64,000 nt of DNA from Dictyoglomus thermophilum H-6-12 (GCF_000020965.1 NC_011297.1:1130387-1194386), one strand, 5' to 3'. Positions 1 to 8,995 are shown, numbered from the stretch's first letter. Translations and numbers: made by a program. Notes: generated from the letters alone by a model not told the origin.

Positions 1-483
1 AATTCTGATTATTTTGTTTCTCCTCTACTCTTCTTTTATGGGTTAGTGGCTCTTTCCAAAATTATAATTTTAATTAAGACAAAAACAATTCCAAGAGAAG
101 TACTTCATGGATTAACGGTAAGAATAGCAGGAGAGAAATCTGTAGATTGGACAAAAGATTATGATCCAAGAATTGAGACAGTGCTTGTAAAAGAAAAAGG
201 ACTTTTTCCTACTTTTTATAAAACTATCTCTACTTACTCCCTTCCAGAAGGTGAAAAATATACTTTAGGAGATTTATTTTTATTCCTTAACAAGAGAACC
301 TCTTTAGATACTTTAGCTATCCATTACCTAATTCTTTTTCTTCTAAGTATGCTTACCAGGTATGAACCTCAAAAATGGGGATGGGCCTATGAAAAATCCT
401 CATTCTCCCGTGAATTGCAAACCTATTTAAAGATTATAGGTAGAGATGTTTATGATCTTTGGAAAGAGAAAATCAAATTATAG
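1..483 (+). CDS. YaaC-like protein, 5'-truncated by the window edge
   Basis: The frame is open from base 1 to the stop at 481-483, so the GTG at 46 is very probably internal and the true start lies outside the window. The visible part contains a hydrophobic stretch reading SPLLFFYGLVALSKIIIL, then the conserved-looking WGWAY segment near the C-terminus. This resembles the YaaC family of Bacillus, whose function is unknown. The last 34 bp overlap the 3' end of the convergent prenyl synthase gene. The family call rests on my recall of the PLLLFYGL-type motif. No catalytic residues can be named. Confidence 0.55.
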   Translation, partial: NSDYFVSPLLFFYGLVALSKIIILIKTKTIPREVLHGLTVRIAGEKSVDWTKDYDPRIETVLVKEKGLFPTFYKTISTYSLPEGEKYTLGDLFLFLNKRTSLDTLAIHYLILFLLSMLTRYEPQKWGWAYEKSSFSRELQTYLKIIGRDVYDLWKEKIKL

Positions 484-1481
484 TAATCTTCAAAGAGTTT
501 TCTCAAAAGAGAGATATTGTATAAATCCTGAAAAGATAAGAGCTTTTTATAACTTTCACCAAAATACTTCTCTGCAAGATTAAATGTTGCCTCTTTAACT
601 CTTTTCTTCTCCAAACGATCTAAGAGATATTCAATGTCTTTCTCGGTAACAATATCCCTACCCCATATTTCTTCTATCATGCGTTTTTCTTTATCAGAAG
701 CTTCGGAATACAAATACAAAATAGGATAAGTTTTCTTCTTTCTCCATAAATCCGCAAAGGCATTTTTTCCTGTCTTTTCAGGATCACCCCATATTCCCAT
801 AGCATCATCAGCAATCTGGAAGAATAATCCAAAATTTCTGCCTATATCTTGAAAAAGTTTAGAAATCTCTTCTTTATAAGTAGCAGAAAAAGCCCCAAGA
901 TAAAAACTCGTAGAGAAAAGCTTAGCAGTTTTTTTGTCTATCATCATTAAGTACTCTTTGAGACTTATATCCTTTCTCTTCTCAAAGGAAATATCTAAAT
1001 ATTGTCCCTCAATGAGCTCCCTTATAGTCTCGGTTAGCTCTTTTAAGGATTTAGAAAGCAAAAGAGGAGATTTAAGGTTAGTGAGTACCTGAAAAACCAT
1101 ATTAAAAAGAAGATCCCCTACATTTATTGCCTGAGCCTCTCCCCATATTTTCCAGACAGTCCACTTTCCATGTCTTTTCTCATCTTGATCTTGAATATCA
1201 TCATGTACTAAAGAGAAATTATGCAAAAATTCAATAGCAGATCCTATCTCTAATGCGTCATCCAAAACCCCATTCAAGGTCTGATTTACTAAAACACAAA
1301 AAAGAGGCCTCAGTCTTTTCCCACGTCTGATGTTTGTAATAGGAATTAGATCTTCATCGACCCATCCCATATGATAGGCTGTAATTAAATGAATAGGAAT
1401 ATTAGTAGAAAACTTAGACCAATTCTCTTGAAGTTTATTCTCTATTATTAATAAAAATTTTTGAATCTCATTTACATCCAT
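450..1481 (-). CDS. Polyprenyl (geranylgeranyl/farnesyl-type) diphosphate synthase
   Basis: Class I trans-prenyltransferase that condenses isopentenyl diphosphate onto an allylic diphosphate to give isoprenoid chains for quinones, carotenoids or lipid carriers. Visible: GKRLRP (residues 54-59, substrate binding), the first Asp-rich motif DDIQD (94-98), the TAK triad near 185, and the second Asp motif DDAMGIWGD starting at about 225 with a following Lys. At 343 residues it is slightly longer than typical IspA, with a C-terminal extension of about 50 residues. Product chain length cannot be read from sequence alone. It overlaps the ThuA-like gene upstream by 10 bp and the convergent YaaC-like gene by 34 bp. 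Confidence 0.88.
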   Translation of the reverse strand: MDVNEIQKFLLIIENKLQENWSKFSTNIPIHLITAYHMGWVDEDLIPITNIRRGKRLRPLFCVLVNQTLNGVLDDALEIGSAIEFLHNFSLVHDDIQDQDEKRHGKWTVWKIWGEAQAINVGDLLFNMVFQVLTNLKSPLLLSKSLKELTETIRELIEGQYLDISFEKRKDISLKEYLMMIDKKTAKLFSTSFYLGAFSATYKEEISKLFQDIGRNFGLFFQIADDAMGIWGDPEKTGKNAFADLWRKKKTYPILYLYSEASDKEKRMIEEIWGRDIVTEKDIEYLLDRLEKKRVKEATFNLAEKYFGESYKKLLSFQDLYNISLLRKLFEDYYNLIFSFQRS

Positions 1482-2095
1482 AATATCAGATCCCTCAAGA
1501 ACCTTCTTAATTTTTCATCCTCTAAAGCCTCATTATGGGCAGGAGTAAAACATAATACCTTTCCCTTGCCATAATTATGATACCATCCTGCAATAGACTC
1601 TCCGTCAGAAGAGCTAGAATACAGAAAGATATTAGTATTCTCTTTATCGACCTCTACAAAATAATGTTCATCAAAAATTTCAAAACATATTTCCTCATCT
1701 TTCTCAGGGTATTTTCCATAGTATTTAACTATCTTCCTCTCAGGATGATATTTGAAATAACCCCTCGTAAGTTCTCTTACATATTTTCCATTTACATTAT
1801 AAGATGCCAGTCCAGAATGCAAAACGAAAAGTTTTCCACCATTTATGACATAATCTACCAATACGTTTTCAATTCCATCACTCATCCAAACAGGAGAATT
1901 CTCACCTTGAGGATTAAGCTTATTTTCTCTCCCTATAATAACTAAATAAGGATTTCTTCTAAGTGATTCTAAAAAGTTTTCATGGGATACATATTCAACC
2001 TGGTAAATATCCCTTAAAATAAAGTCCAAAGTCTCTCTAATTTTTTCCTCTGGATGGTAGTAATCTCCAAGAATAGCAAGAACTTTTTTCATCAT
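1472..2095 (-). CDS. ThuA-like (glutamine-amidotransferase-fold) protein
   Basis: A 207-residue protein with the class I glutamine-amidotransferase-like fold of the trehalose-utilisation ThuA family. The N-terminus is a beta strand (VLAILGDYYHP). A central GGKLFVLHSG segment occupies the position of the nucleophile elbow but lacks a catalytic Cys, as in other ThuA proteins. A GKGKVLCFTPAHN segment lies near the C-terminus. The physiological substrate of this family is not established; many members sit near sugar oxidoreductases. It lies between a VOC protein (3 bp upstream) and the prenyl synthase (10 bp overlap), so it is co-transcribed with genes of unrelated function. Confidence 0.7.
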   Translation of the reverse strand: MMKKVLAILGDYYHPEEKIRETLDFILRDIYQVEYVSHENFLESLRRNPYLVIIGRENKLNPQGENSPVWMSDGIENVLVDYVINGGKLFVLHSGLASYNVNGKYVRELTRGYFKYHPERKIVKYYGKYPEKDEEICFEIFDEHYFVEVDKENTNIFLYSSSSDGESIAGWYHNYGKGKVLCFTPAHNEALEDEKLRRFLRDLILWM

Positions 2096-2098
2096 ATT

Positions 2099-2563
2099 TT
2101 AGAAGTTCTCCAGAAGTTCAATTATAAACTTTAATTTTTCAAAGGAGTTAAGATAAGTATATCTTCCTCCTGTGTAATCTCCTTTTTGCACTACCTCAAT
2201 TCCATGATTTTTAAATCTTTCCACAACCTCATCAGTTCCTTTTACAAAAAAGGCTAAATGATGAACGCCTTCTCCATGCTTATCTAAAAACTCTCTCCAA
2301 GTGGATGGATTCTCATCAGGCTCTATAAATTCTATCTCCACATTCTTAAAATTTTTAAAAAATGCAAGCTTTGCCCTAGCAGGAGTAGGATTTCCTCTAT
2401 ATTCTGTGTGAGCCTTCTCATAAATATCAGTAATTATTATCTCTGGTTTTTCTACATTAAAAATTTTCGAAAATTCCTCTACAGCTTTTTCTATATCCTT
2501 TACAATAATACCAATTTGAACCACCACATCAGTACCTAAAATCTCATTCGACATCTTTATCAC
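2099..2563 (-). CDS. VOC-family (glyoxalase / methylmalonyl-CoA epimerase-like) protein
   Basis: Single vicinal-oxygen-chelate domain of about 150 residues. The metal-ligand pattern of the fold is visible: Gln in VVQIGI near residue 16, Glu in VEIEFIEP near 77, His in GVHHLAFF near 98, and Glu in FIIELLEN at the end. The pattern resembles methylmalonyl-CoA epimerase, but the specific substrate is uncertain. Start is ambiguous: GTG at 2563 sits only 3 bases after a GGAGG, while ATG at 2554 (MSNEIL) is 12 bases after it. It is separated from nadD by 8 bases and belongs to the rplU-obg transcription unit. Confidence 0.72.
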   Translation of the reverse strand: MIKMSNEILGTDVVVQIGIIVKDIEKAVEEFSKIFNVEKPEIIITDIYEKAHTEYRGNPTPARAKLAFFKNFKNVEIEFIEPDENPSTWREFLDKHGEGVHHLAFFVKGTDEVVERFKNHGIEVVQKGDYTGGRYTYLNSFEKLKFIIELLENF

Positions 2564-2571
2564 TATCCTCC

Positions 2572-4466
<1,895 letters not shown>

Positions 4467-4471
4467 CTAAT

Positions 4472-4726
4472 CTATTGAATAGGAAGTACGTTTACGTATT
4501 TTTTACCGTGTTTTATAGAGAATTTTACTATTCCAGGTTTTAGAGCATAAAGAGTAAAGTCTCTACCAAGCCCTACATTTATACCAGGATAAATTTTTGT
4601 ACCTCTCTGCCTTACAAGAATATTACCTGCATCTACTATTTGCCCTTCAAATCTTTTAACACCCAAGTACTTAGGATTACTATCTCTTCCGTTCCTACTT
4701 GCACCACCTGATTTCTTGTGAGCCAT
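4472..4726 (-). CDS. rpmA: 50S ribosomal protein L27
   Basis: An 84-residue basic protein starting [15 protein letters not shown], the conserved flexible N-terminus that reaches the peptidyl-transferase centre. There is no N-terminal cleavable extension of the Firmicutes type, and correspondingly no prp (ysxB) protease gene between rplU and rpmA, only a 22-base gap. A strong ribosome-binding site (AGGAGGTG) lies just upstream on the minus strand. Confidence 0.98.
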   Translation of the reverse strand: MAHKKSGGASRNGRDSNPKYLGVKRFEGQIVDAGNILVRQRGTKIYPGINVGLGRDFTLYALKPGIVKFSIKHGKKYVNVLPIQ

Positions 4727-4748
4727 AAAATTTCACCTCCTTTTCTCC

Positions 4749-5066
4749 TTACTGAGGTAGAACTATTTCTTTAACAGAGAGTTGAGTGTAAGGTTGTCTG
4801 TGGCCATACTTTCTTCTATAATGCTTCTTTCTCTTGAATTTGAAAACAATCACTTTAGGATACTTATCTTGTTTAACCACTTCTGCTATAACTTTTGCTC
4901 CTTCTACATAAGGCTGACCAATAAGCACTTCATCATCCTTTCCTACTAAAAGTACCTTATCTAAAACCACTTCATCACCAACATTTGCTTGTAATTTCTC
5001 CACTCTTACAGTACTTCCAACACTTAATTTGTATTGCTTTCCTCCTGTCTCTACTACCACAAACAT
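4749..5066 (-). CDS. rplU: 50S ribosomal protein L21
   Basis: A 105-residue 23S-rRNA-binding protein. The signature N-terminus FVVVETGGKQYKLSVG and the C-terminal KRKKHYRRKYGHRQPYTQL block are diagnostic. It is the first gene of the minus-strand block rplU-rpmA-obg-nadD-VOC-ThuA-prenyl synthase. Its ribosome-binding site is AGGAGG about 11 bases before the ATG, and its promoter is at 5125-5154. Confidence 0.98.
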   Translation of the reverse strand: MFVVVETGGKQYKLSVGSTVRVEKLQANVGDEVVLDKVLLVGKDDEVLIGQPYVEGAKVIAEVVKQDKYPKVIVFKFKRKKHYRRKYGHRQPYTQLSVKEIVLPQ

Positions 5067-5124
5067 TTTCTAACAACCTCCTATAATATCTAAGGAATAA
5101 TTTTTAAAATTTAATCAACACTAC

Positions 5125-5154
5125 AATTTATCACTTTATCACTGCTTTTGTCAA
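5125..5154 (-). promoter_or_regulatory. Sigma-70-type promoter of the rplU operon
   Basis: On the minus strand TTGACA (5154-5149), an 18-base spacer, then TAAATT (5130-5125). The leader to the rplU ATG would be about 50 bases. The spacer contains two tandem copies of GTGATAAA (plus strand TTTATCAC twice, 5127-5142). It faces away from the DUF362 promoter 36 bp to the right. Confidence 0.65.
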
Positions 5155-5189
5155 GCATTAATAAAAAAATAAGAGGAAATTCTATAAGA

Positions 5190-5218
5190 TTGACACTTAT
5201 AAAATAGAGCATTATACT
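5190..5218 (+). promoter_or_regulatory. Consensus sigma-70 promoter of the DUF362 gene
   Basis: Plus strand TTGACA (5190-5195), a 17-base spacer, then TATACT (5213-5218): 11 of 12 consensus bases at ideal spacing. The transcription start is expected near 5225, giving a leader of about 54 bases before the ATG at 5279. Confidence 0.75.
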
Positions 5219-5278
5219 TTACTGTTGGTTTAATATAGTGCATATATTTTGCATAATATCAAAAATAGGAGGTCTTCC

Positions 5279-6406
5279 ATGAGTAAGGTTGCTATAACAA
5301 GAACAAATGAAGACCTATATAAATCAGTAGGTGATGCTATTGATTTAATAGGTGGAATAGGAAAATATGTAAAAAAAGGAGACACAGTTTTAATAAAACC
5401 TAACGCCTTTATCAATAAGGAAGAAAAAGGATTTATATCTGATCCTAAAGTTGTGCTATCCCTTGCTAAGCTTTGTAAAGAGCAAGGAGCAAAAGAGGTA
5501 TATATTGGAGAGAGAACCCCTACAGTCTTCAAGTGGTATAAAAAAGAAGATATAAACTTTGCAAAAATAGTATGTTTTGATGATCCTCCTCATAACTTAA
5601 GGACTTTACCTGAAGCAGAAGTAATCAAATCTGCCGTACCTATTCCTAAAATCGTAGAAGAATGTGATGTTTTTATAAATGTTCCTGGCCTAAGATTCCA
5701 TGCCTTAACCATAATCTCAAATGGAATGAAAAATATGATGGGAATCATGCCCAAAGAAACCACTTTATTGATACATGTGTCAGGATTGGAAGATGCTATA
5801 GTGGACTTAAATCGATTTAGAAAAAGCGATCTTGTGGTAACTACAGCTATACATACTCTTGTTGGAAACTTTCCTGTCAGTGGTTACGGTATAGAAAGTA
5901 ATACTTTAATTGTAGGAGATAACGTGGTCGCTGTAGATGCAATAGCTGCTAAGATATTAAAGGTAGATCCTTATGAAATAAGACATTTAACCCTTGCTAA
6001 TAAATTAGGTCTTGGCCCTATAGATCTCCCTGAGATAGAACTATCAGGAGTGCCTATAGAATCTCTTGAATGGCGGGAGAAAATTGTAAGGCCAGTATTA
6101 GACTACGAAGAATTCAGGGATAAAATTAATATCATTGATCCATCGAAAAACTGCTTAGGTTGTAAAAGAGCAATGGCAAGTGGAATTGCAGGTATTTTTG
6201 AAGAAAACCCTAAGGCTGATTTAAAAGATATAACTCTAGTAATTGGTCCTGTAGAAGAGCTTAATAAACATAAACTTACAGATAAAATAATACTTTTTGG
6301 TAATTGTACTTTCCCATATAAAGATAAAGGACTATATGTACAAGGATGTCCCCCAAGAGCTAATATGGCTAAACAAGCTATAAAGAAAATTATGGAAGAT
6401 AAATAA
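5279..6406 (+). CDS. DUF362 iron-sulfur protein
   Basis: A 375-residue protein with a DUF362 domain (about residues 1-270; TVLIKPNAF, KNMMGIMPK and GDNVVAVDA segments) followed by a Cys-containing C-terminal region (NCLGCKRAM, GNCTFPY, VQGCPPRA). That region could ligate an iron-sulfur cluster, although it lacks a full double CxxCxxCxxxC ferredoxin pattern. Members of this family are annotated as iron-sulfur or uroporphyrin-related proteins without an established reaction. I chose ATG 5279 because AGGAGGT (5267-5273) sits 5 bases upstream; an earlier in-frame ATG at 5249 has no such site. The gene is monocistronic, with its own promoter. It converges on the oxidoreductase gene, overlapping it by 17 bp. 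Confidence 0.78.
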   Translation: MSKVAITRTNEDLYKSVGDAIDLIGGIGKYVKKGDTVLIKPNAFINKEEKGFISDPKVVLSLAKLCKEQGAKEVYIGERTPTVFKWYKKEDINFAKIVCFDDPPHNLRTLPEAEVIKSAVPIPKIVEECDVFINVPGLRFHALTIISNGMKNMMGIMPKETTLLIHVSGLEDAIVDLNRFRKSDLVVTTAIHTLVGNFPVSGYGIESNTLIVGDNVVAVDAIAAKILKVDPYEIRHLTLANKLGLGPIDLPEIELSGVPIESLEWREKIVRPVLDYEEFRDKINIIDPSKNCLGCKRAMASGIAGIFEENPKADLKDITLVIGPVEELNKHKLTDKIILFGNCTFPYKDKGLYVQGCPPRANMAKQAIKKIMEDK

Positions 6407-7376
6407 TCTTATTCTCATCTGCAGATTCTCTTGCTTTAAGAGCTATCTCCGTGGCATAAAAAGACTCCTCTGCTGTAACCATACAGCTTCCTTCTCCTTT
6501 TATATCTTTCAAAAAGTCTACAAATATATTTCCTCCATCTTCAAGAGGAATCTCCTGCCCACTATAGTCTTTATTGATTAGAAACACTTTATTGAATATA
6601 ACATCTATCACGCCCTTAGTTCCCACAATTCTCATCCGATCATCATCATGAGATGGAGCATTCTCAGGACGTAAATAATCTATACTTAAAGAGGCAAAGA
6701 TTTCATCTTCCAAAGTAAAATGACAAAGAGCTGTTACTTCAAGATCTCCATGATCTTTATTATATTTTCTTGAATGAGTTGCATATATGCTCTTAAATTT
6801 TTTATGAGTAAACCAATAAATCCAGTCTATGGCATGAATACCTACCCAAGGAATAGTTCCCCCATAACTTTCTCTTTGCTTATAAAATTCCTCTCTTTTA
6901 CCTAATTTATAAGATTTTTGAGTATTTATTAATCTTATCTCTCCTATAGCTCCACTTTCTACAAGTTTATGGGCAGTAAAAAACCAAGGTCTATATCTTA
7001 TACCAAACATAGCGCAGAGTCTTTTTCCAGAATTCTCATAAACTTTCCTCAATTTTTCTAAATCTTCTAATGTAGTAGCCAGAGGCTTTTCTGTGAAAAC
7101 ATGACAGCCATAACTTAATGCTTTAATATTTACCTTAGCTATATCTCCAAAATGGCAAGCTACCACCGCAATATCTGGAGAAAGCTCTTTTAACATTAAT
7201 TCATAATCATCATAGATTTTACCCTTAAAATTATCCCTAAGCATACTCAAAACTTTGTCCATACTCTCCCCTTCAGAGCCAGGAGCAACCCCCACTATCT
7301 CACAATCCTTCGCAGCTTTTATTCCTTCAATTGCATATCCCACATGTCCTGAGGAGCCAATTATACATACTTTCAT
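6390..7376 (-). CDS. Gfo/Idh/MocA-family NAD(P)-dependent oxidoreductase
   Basis: A 328-residue dehydrogenase. The Rossmann domain starts at residue 1 (CIIGSSGHVGYA, a variant GxGxxG). The family EKP motif (FTEKPLATT) lies near residue 95, and the C-terminal alpha/beta domain carries GGTIPWVGIHAIDW near 172-185, supplying the usual catalytic Asp/His-type residues. Substrates of the family are sugars, inositols or related polyols; which one applies here is not evident. A ribosome-binding site AGGAGG lies about 10 bases upstream of the ATG. The 3' end overlaps the DUF362 gene tail-to-tail, so the two genes may interfere transcriptionally. Confidence 0.85.
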   Translation of the reverse strand: MKVCIIGSSGHVGYAIEGIKAAKDCEIVGVAPGSEGESMDKVLSMLRDNFKGKIYDDYELMLKELSPDIAVVACHFGDIAKVNIKALSYGCHVFTEKPLATTLEDLEKLRKVYENSGKRLCAMFGIRYRPWFFTAHKLVESGAIGEIRLINTQKSYKLGKREEFYKQRESYGGTIPWVGIHAIDWIYWFTHKKFKSIYATHSRKYNKDHGDLEVTALCHFTLEDEIFASLSIDYLRPENAPSHDDDRMRIVGTKGVIDVIFNKVFLINKDYSGQEIPLEDGGNIFVDFLKDIKGEGSCMVTAEESFYATEIALKARESADENKIIYLP

Positions 7377-7412
7377 GTCTTTATTATCCTCCTACCTTTT
7401 AAAATCAAGTTT

Positions 7413-7440
7413 ATTATAACAAAAAGCAAGTTATTGAAAA
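7413..7440 (-). promoter_or_regulatory. Candidate promoter of the Gfo/Idh/MocA gene
   Basis: Minus strand perfect TATAAT (7418-7413), a 16-base spacer, and a weak TTTTCA -35 element (7440-7435). The leader would be about 30 bases and contains the AGGAGG ribosome-binding site. Confidence 0.45.
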
Positions 7441-7504
7441 TTATGCTTTTTTTTGATAGAATACTTGACGGAGAATGTAAGGTGAATTTTGTACCTTGAA
7501 ATTG

Positions 7505-7533
7505 TTGACAAAACAAGATAAATATAGTATATA
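7505..7533 (+). promoter_or_regulatory. Promoter of the tRNA cluster
   Basis: TTGACA (7505-7510), a 17-base spacer, and TATATA (7528-7533), ending 13 bases before tRNA-Lys. An overlapping TATAGT at 7523-7528 has a spacer of only 12 bases and is less likely. Confidence 0.65.
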
Positions 7534-7546
7534 AAAATACTCGTGT

Positions 7547-7622
7547 GAGCCGCTAGCTCAGTCGGTAGAGCACCTGACTTTTAATCAGGGGGTCACAGGT
7601 TCGATTCCTGTGCGGCTCACCA
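7547..7622 (+). tRNA. tRNA-Lys (anticodon TTT)
   Basis: Full cloverleaf of 76 bases. Acceptor GAGCCGC (7547-7553) pairs with GCGGCTC (7612-7618). The anticodon stem CCTGA/TCAGG encloses loop CTTTTAA (anticodon UUU). The T arm is ACAGG-TTCGATT-CCTGT, the discriminator is A, and CCA is encoded. It is the first of four closely spaced tRNAs. Confidence 0.97.
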
Positions 7623-7630
7623 GATAAGAT

Positions 7631-7708
7631 GCCCTCATCGTCTAGCCCGGCCTAGGACACCGCTCTTTCAAGGCGGTGACGGGGGTTCGAATCCCCCTGA
7701 GGGCGCCA
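7631..7708 (+). tRNA. tRNA-Glu (anticodon TTC)
   Basis: Cloverleaf of 78 bases with acceptor GCCCTCA (7631-7637) pairing with TGAGGGC (7698-7704). The anticodon loop is CTTTCAA (anticodon UUC) on stem CCGCT/GGCGG, with one T-G closing pair. The D loop is enlarged (CCCGGCCTA). The discriminator is G and CCA is encoded. It lies 8 bases after tRNA-Lys. Confidence 0.96.
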
Positions 7709-7713
7709 TAAGT

Positions 7714-7789
7714 GGGCGGATAGCTCAGTGGTTAGAGCGCCTGCCTTACAAGCAGGAGGTCGTAGGTTCAAGTCCTGCTCCGCCCACCA
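7714..7789 (+). tRNA. tRNA-Val (anticodon TAC)
   Basis: A 76-base cloverleaf. Acceptor GGGCGGA pairs with TCCGCCC (7779-7785). The anticodon stem CCTGC/GCAGG encloses CTTACAA (anticodon UAC). The T arm is GTAGG-TTCAAGT-CCTGC, the discriminator is A, and CCA is encoded. It lies 5 bases after tRNA-Glu. Confidence 0.97.
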
Positions 7790-7816
7790 CTAAAAATGTG
7801 ATATAATAAATAATGC

Positions 7817-7895
7817 GGGGTCGTGGTGTAGCCCGGTTTAACACACCTGCCTGTCACGCAGGAGATCGCGGGTTCGAATCCCGTCGACCCCGCCA
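7817..7895 (+). tRNA. tRNA-Asp (anticodon GTC)
   Basis: A 79-base cloverleaf. Acceptor GGGGTCG (7817-7823) pairs with CGACCCC (7885-7891). The anticodon stem CCTGC/GCAGG encloses CTGTCAC (anticodon GUC). The T arm is GCGGG-TTCGAAT-CCCGT, the discriminator is G, and CCA is encoded. A TATAAT at 7802-7807 precedes it but lacks a usable -35, so I read the gene as the end of the Lys-Glu-Val-Asp transcript. Confidence 0.97.
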
Positions 7896-7916
7896 AAAAA
7901 GTAAAATCTTAGTTTT

Positions 7917-7939
7917 AATGAATTTACTCTTCATTTTTT
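7917..7939 (+). terminator. Weak terminator candidate after the tRNA cluster
   Basis: AATGAA (7917-7922), a 7-base loop, and TTCATT (7930-7935) running into a T stretch ending at 7939. The stem has only one G-C pair, which would be marginal in a thermophile. Confidence 0.3.
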
Positions 7940-8194
7940 AATTTATATACTTAGCCTATTAAACTATGTTTTCTATATTACGATAAGGTATTTTTAACCT
8001 TGTACTCTTCACTTAAACTCTCATTCTTACAAATCACACATCAATTCCCTTTGATCGACTAAAACTACAGCATAAATAATCTCCTCTTGAACTCGCTTGA
8101 TTATATAGAGGTCTAAAGTTTAAAAAATTAAAGGAATAAATTGAGATGCATACATTTACCTTAGAGTGAAAAATAAGAGTTTTCAAGAACAAAT
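7940..8194. other. Gene-free interval between tRNA-Asp and tRNA-Thr
   Basis: About 350 bases separate tRNA-Asp (ends 7895) from tRNA-Thr (starts 8242). Apart from the weak terminator and the tRNA-Thr promoter I see nothing here: no open frame with a ribosome-binding site, no repeat array, no strong inverted repeat. Composition is very AT-rich and it may simply be decayed sequence. Confidence 0.5.
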
Positions 8195-8224
8195 TTGACT
8201 TAAAGTATTAATTAAAGCTATAAT
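8195..8224 (+). promoter_or_regulatory. Promoter of tRNA-Thr (and probably the downstream RseC-like gene)
   Basis: TTGACT (8195-8200), an 18-base spacer, and perfect TATAAT (8219-8224), ending 17 bases before tRNA-Thr. No terminator is visible between tRNA-Thr and the gene 30 bases downstream, so the transcript may continue into the proA-proC-htrA operon. Confidence 0.7.
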
Positions 8225-8241
8225 TACTTTGAAACGTTGGG

Positions 8242-8316
8242 GCCGGTGTAGCTCAGTGGCAGAGCAGCCGATTCGTAATCGGCTTGTCGCCGGTTCGAGT
8301 CCGGCCTCCGGCTCCA
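8242..8316 (+). tRNA. tRNA-Thr (anticodon CGT)
   Basis: A 75-base cloverleaf. D stem GCTC/GAGC, anticodon stem GCCGA/TCGGC with loop TTCGTAA (anticodon CGU), T arm GCCGG-TTCGAGT-CCGGC, discriminator T, CCA encoded. Acceptor GCCGGTG (8242-8248) pairs with CTCCGGC (8306-8312) except for a T-T mismatch at the sixth pair; many bacterial homologues have A there (CACCGGC). Confidence 0.93.
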
Positions 8317-8346
8317 ATTGGAAAGAACTTAAGAGGTGTATTATAC

Positions 8347-8757
8347 ATGAAAGAAATTGGTCAAGTCATTGAGAAAAATGGAAAGATTTTAAAAATAAAG
8401 TTTAGCTCTTCAGAAGCATGCCATAGTTGTGGTTTATGCAAAGTAGACGAAGATAATTTAACCCTCAATGCTATAGATGAATGCAATGCTAATTTAGGAG
8501 ACTTTGTGGTAGTGGAAGTAGAAAGAAAAGACTTCTTCCAAGCTACTTTTTTAATATATTTGTTCCCTTTAATTGCCTTTATTCTTGGAGTTATATTAGG
8601 ATACTTAACTGGAGAAAGATATAATTTTGATCCACAGCTTTTAGGCTTTATAATAGGTTTACTCTTTACTCTCATGAGTTATCCTTTAATAAGGCTTATC
8701 TATAAGCGGCTTTCCAAAAAACAAAAATTTATTCCCGTGGCAAAAAAAATTGTTTAA
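8347..8757 (+). CDS. RseC/MucC-like membrane protein with a Cys cluster
   Basis: A 136-residue protein of the SoxR-reducing-system/RseC family. The N-terminal cytoplasmic part carries CHSCGLC (residues 26-32), likely a metal or iron-sulfur site, followed by two transmembrane helices (about 66-85 and 95-115) and a basic C-terminus. Family members act near Rnf-type electron-transfer complexes or sigma-E regulation, but no Rnf genes are present here. I chose ATG 8347, preceded by AGAGGTG about 10 bases upstream; the frame is open further upstream, but that part lies inside tRNA-Thr. Confidence 0.75.
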   Translation: MKEIGQVIEKNGKILKIKFSSSEACHSCGLCKVDEDNLTLNAIDECNANLGDFVVVEVERKDFFQATFLIYLFPLIAFILGVILGYLTGERYNFDPQLLGFIIGLLFTLMSYPLIRLIYKRLSKKQKFIPVAKKIV

Positions 8758-8995
8758 AGAATTTACTCCCCCACAAGGGTATAAAGTACTAAAAGTAGCT
8801 CCTAATTACATAATAGGAGAACTTATATATAATTTGCTGTTAACCGAAGGTTTCCACCCCCAGATAATTTCCTCTGCTTTTCCCTATACAGATCCTGTTT
8901 ACATGGGAAGAGGATTACCCGTCTACATCATAATTCCTGAGGAAGAATTTGAAGAAGCTCAAAAACTACTTGAAAGTCAAAATTTTGAAGAATAG
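8750..8995 (+). CDS. DUF2007-like small protein
   Basis: An 81-residue protein with a ferredoxin-like fold pattern (YKVLKVAPNYIIGELIYNLL, then PVYIIIPEEEFEEAQKLL) resembling DUF2007, the putative signal-transducing domain that binds GlnB-like partners in some proteins. The start is TTG at 8750, overlapping the RseC-like stop by 8 bp; no ATG or GTG in frame precedes the conserved part. Its function is unknown. Position suggests translational coupling with the RseC-like gene, followed 12 bases later by proA. Confidence 0.55.
   Translation: MFKEFTPPQGYKVLKVAPNYIIGELIYNLLLTEGFHPQIISSAFPYTDPVYMGRGLPVYIIIPEEEFEEAQKLLESQNFEE

Noticed and set aside
1577-1945. 122-codon open frame opposite the ThuA-like gene
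   Set aside because: Antisense shadow: no ribosome-binding site, Ile/Phe/Arg-rich composition unlike neighbours, and the minus-strand gene shows clear family motifs.
7802-7807. TATAAT just before tRNA-Asp as a separate promoter
   Set aside because: A -35 would fall in the 3' end of tRNA-Val and shows no match; the spacer is better read as a tRNA processing gap.
8284-8346. Earlier start of the RseC-like gene inside tRNA-Thr
   Set aside because: The added codons are the tRNA T arm and acceptor; ATG 8347 has a ribosome-binding site.
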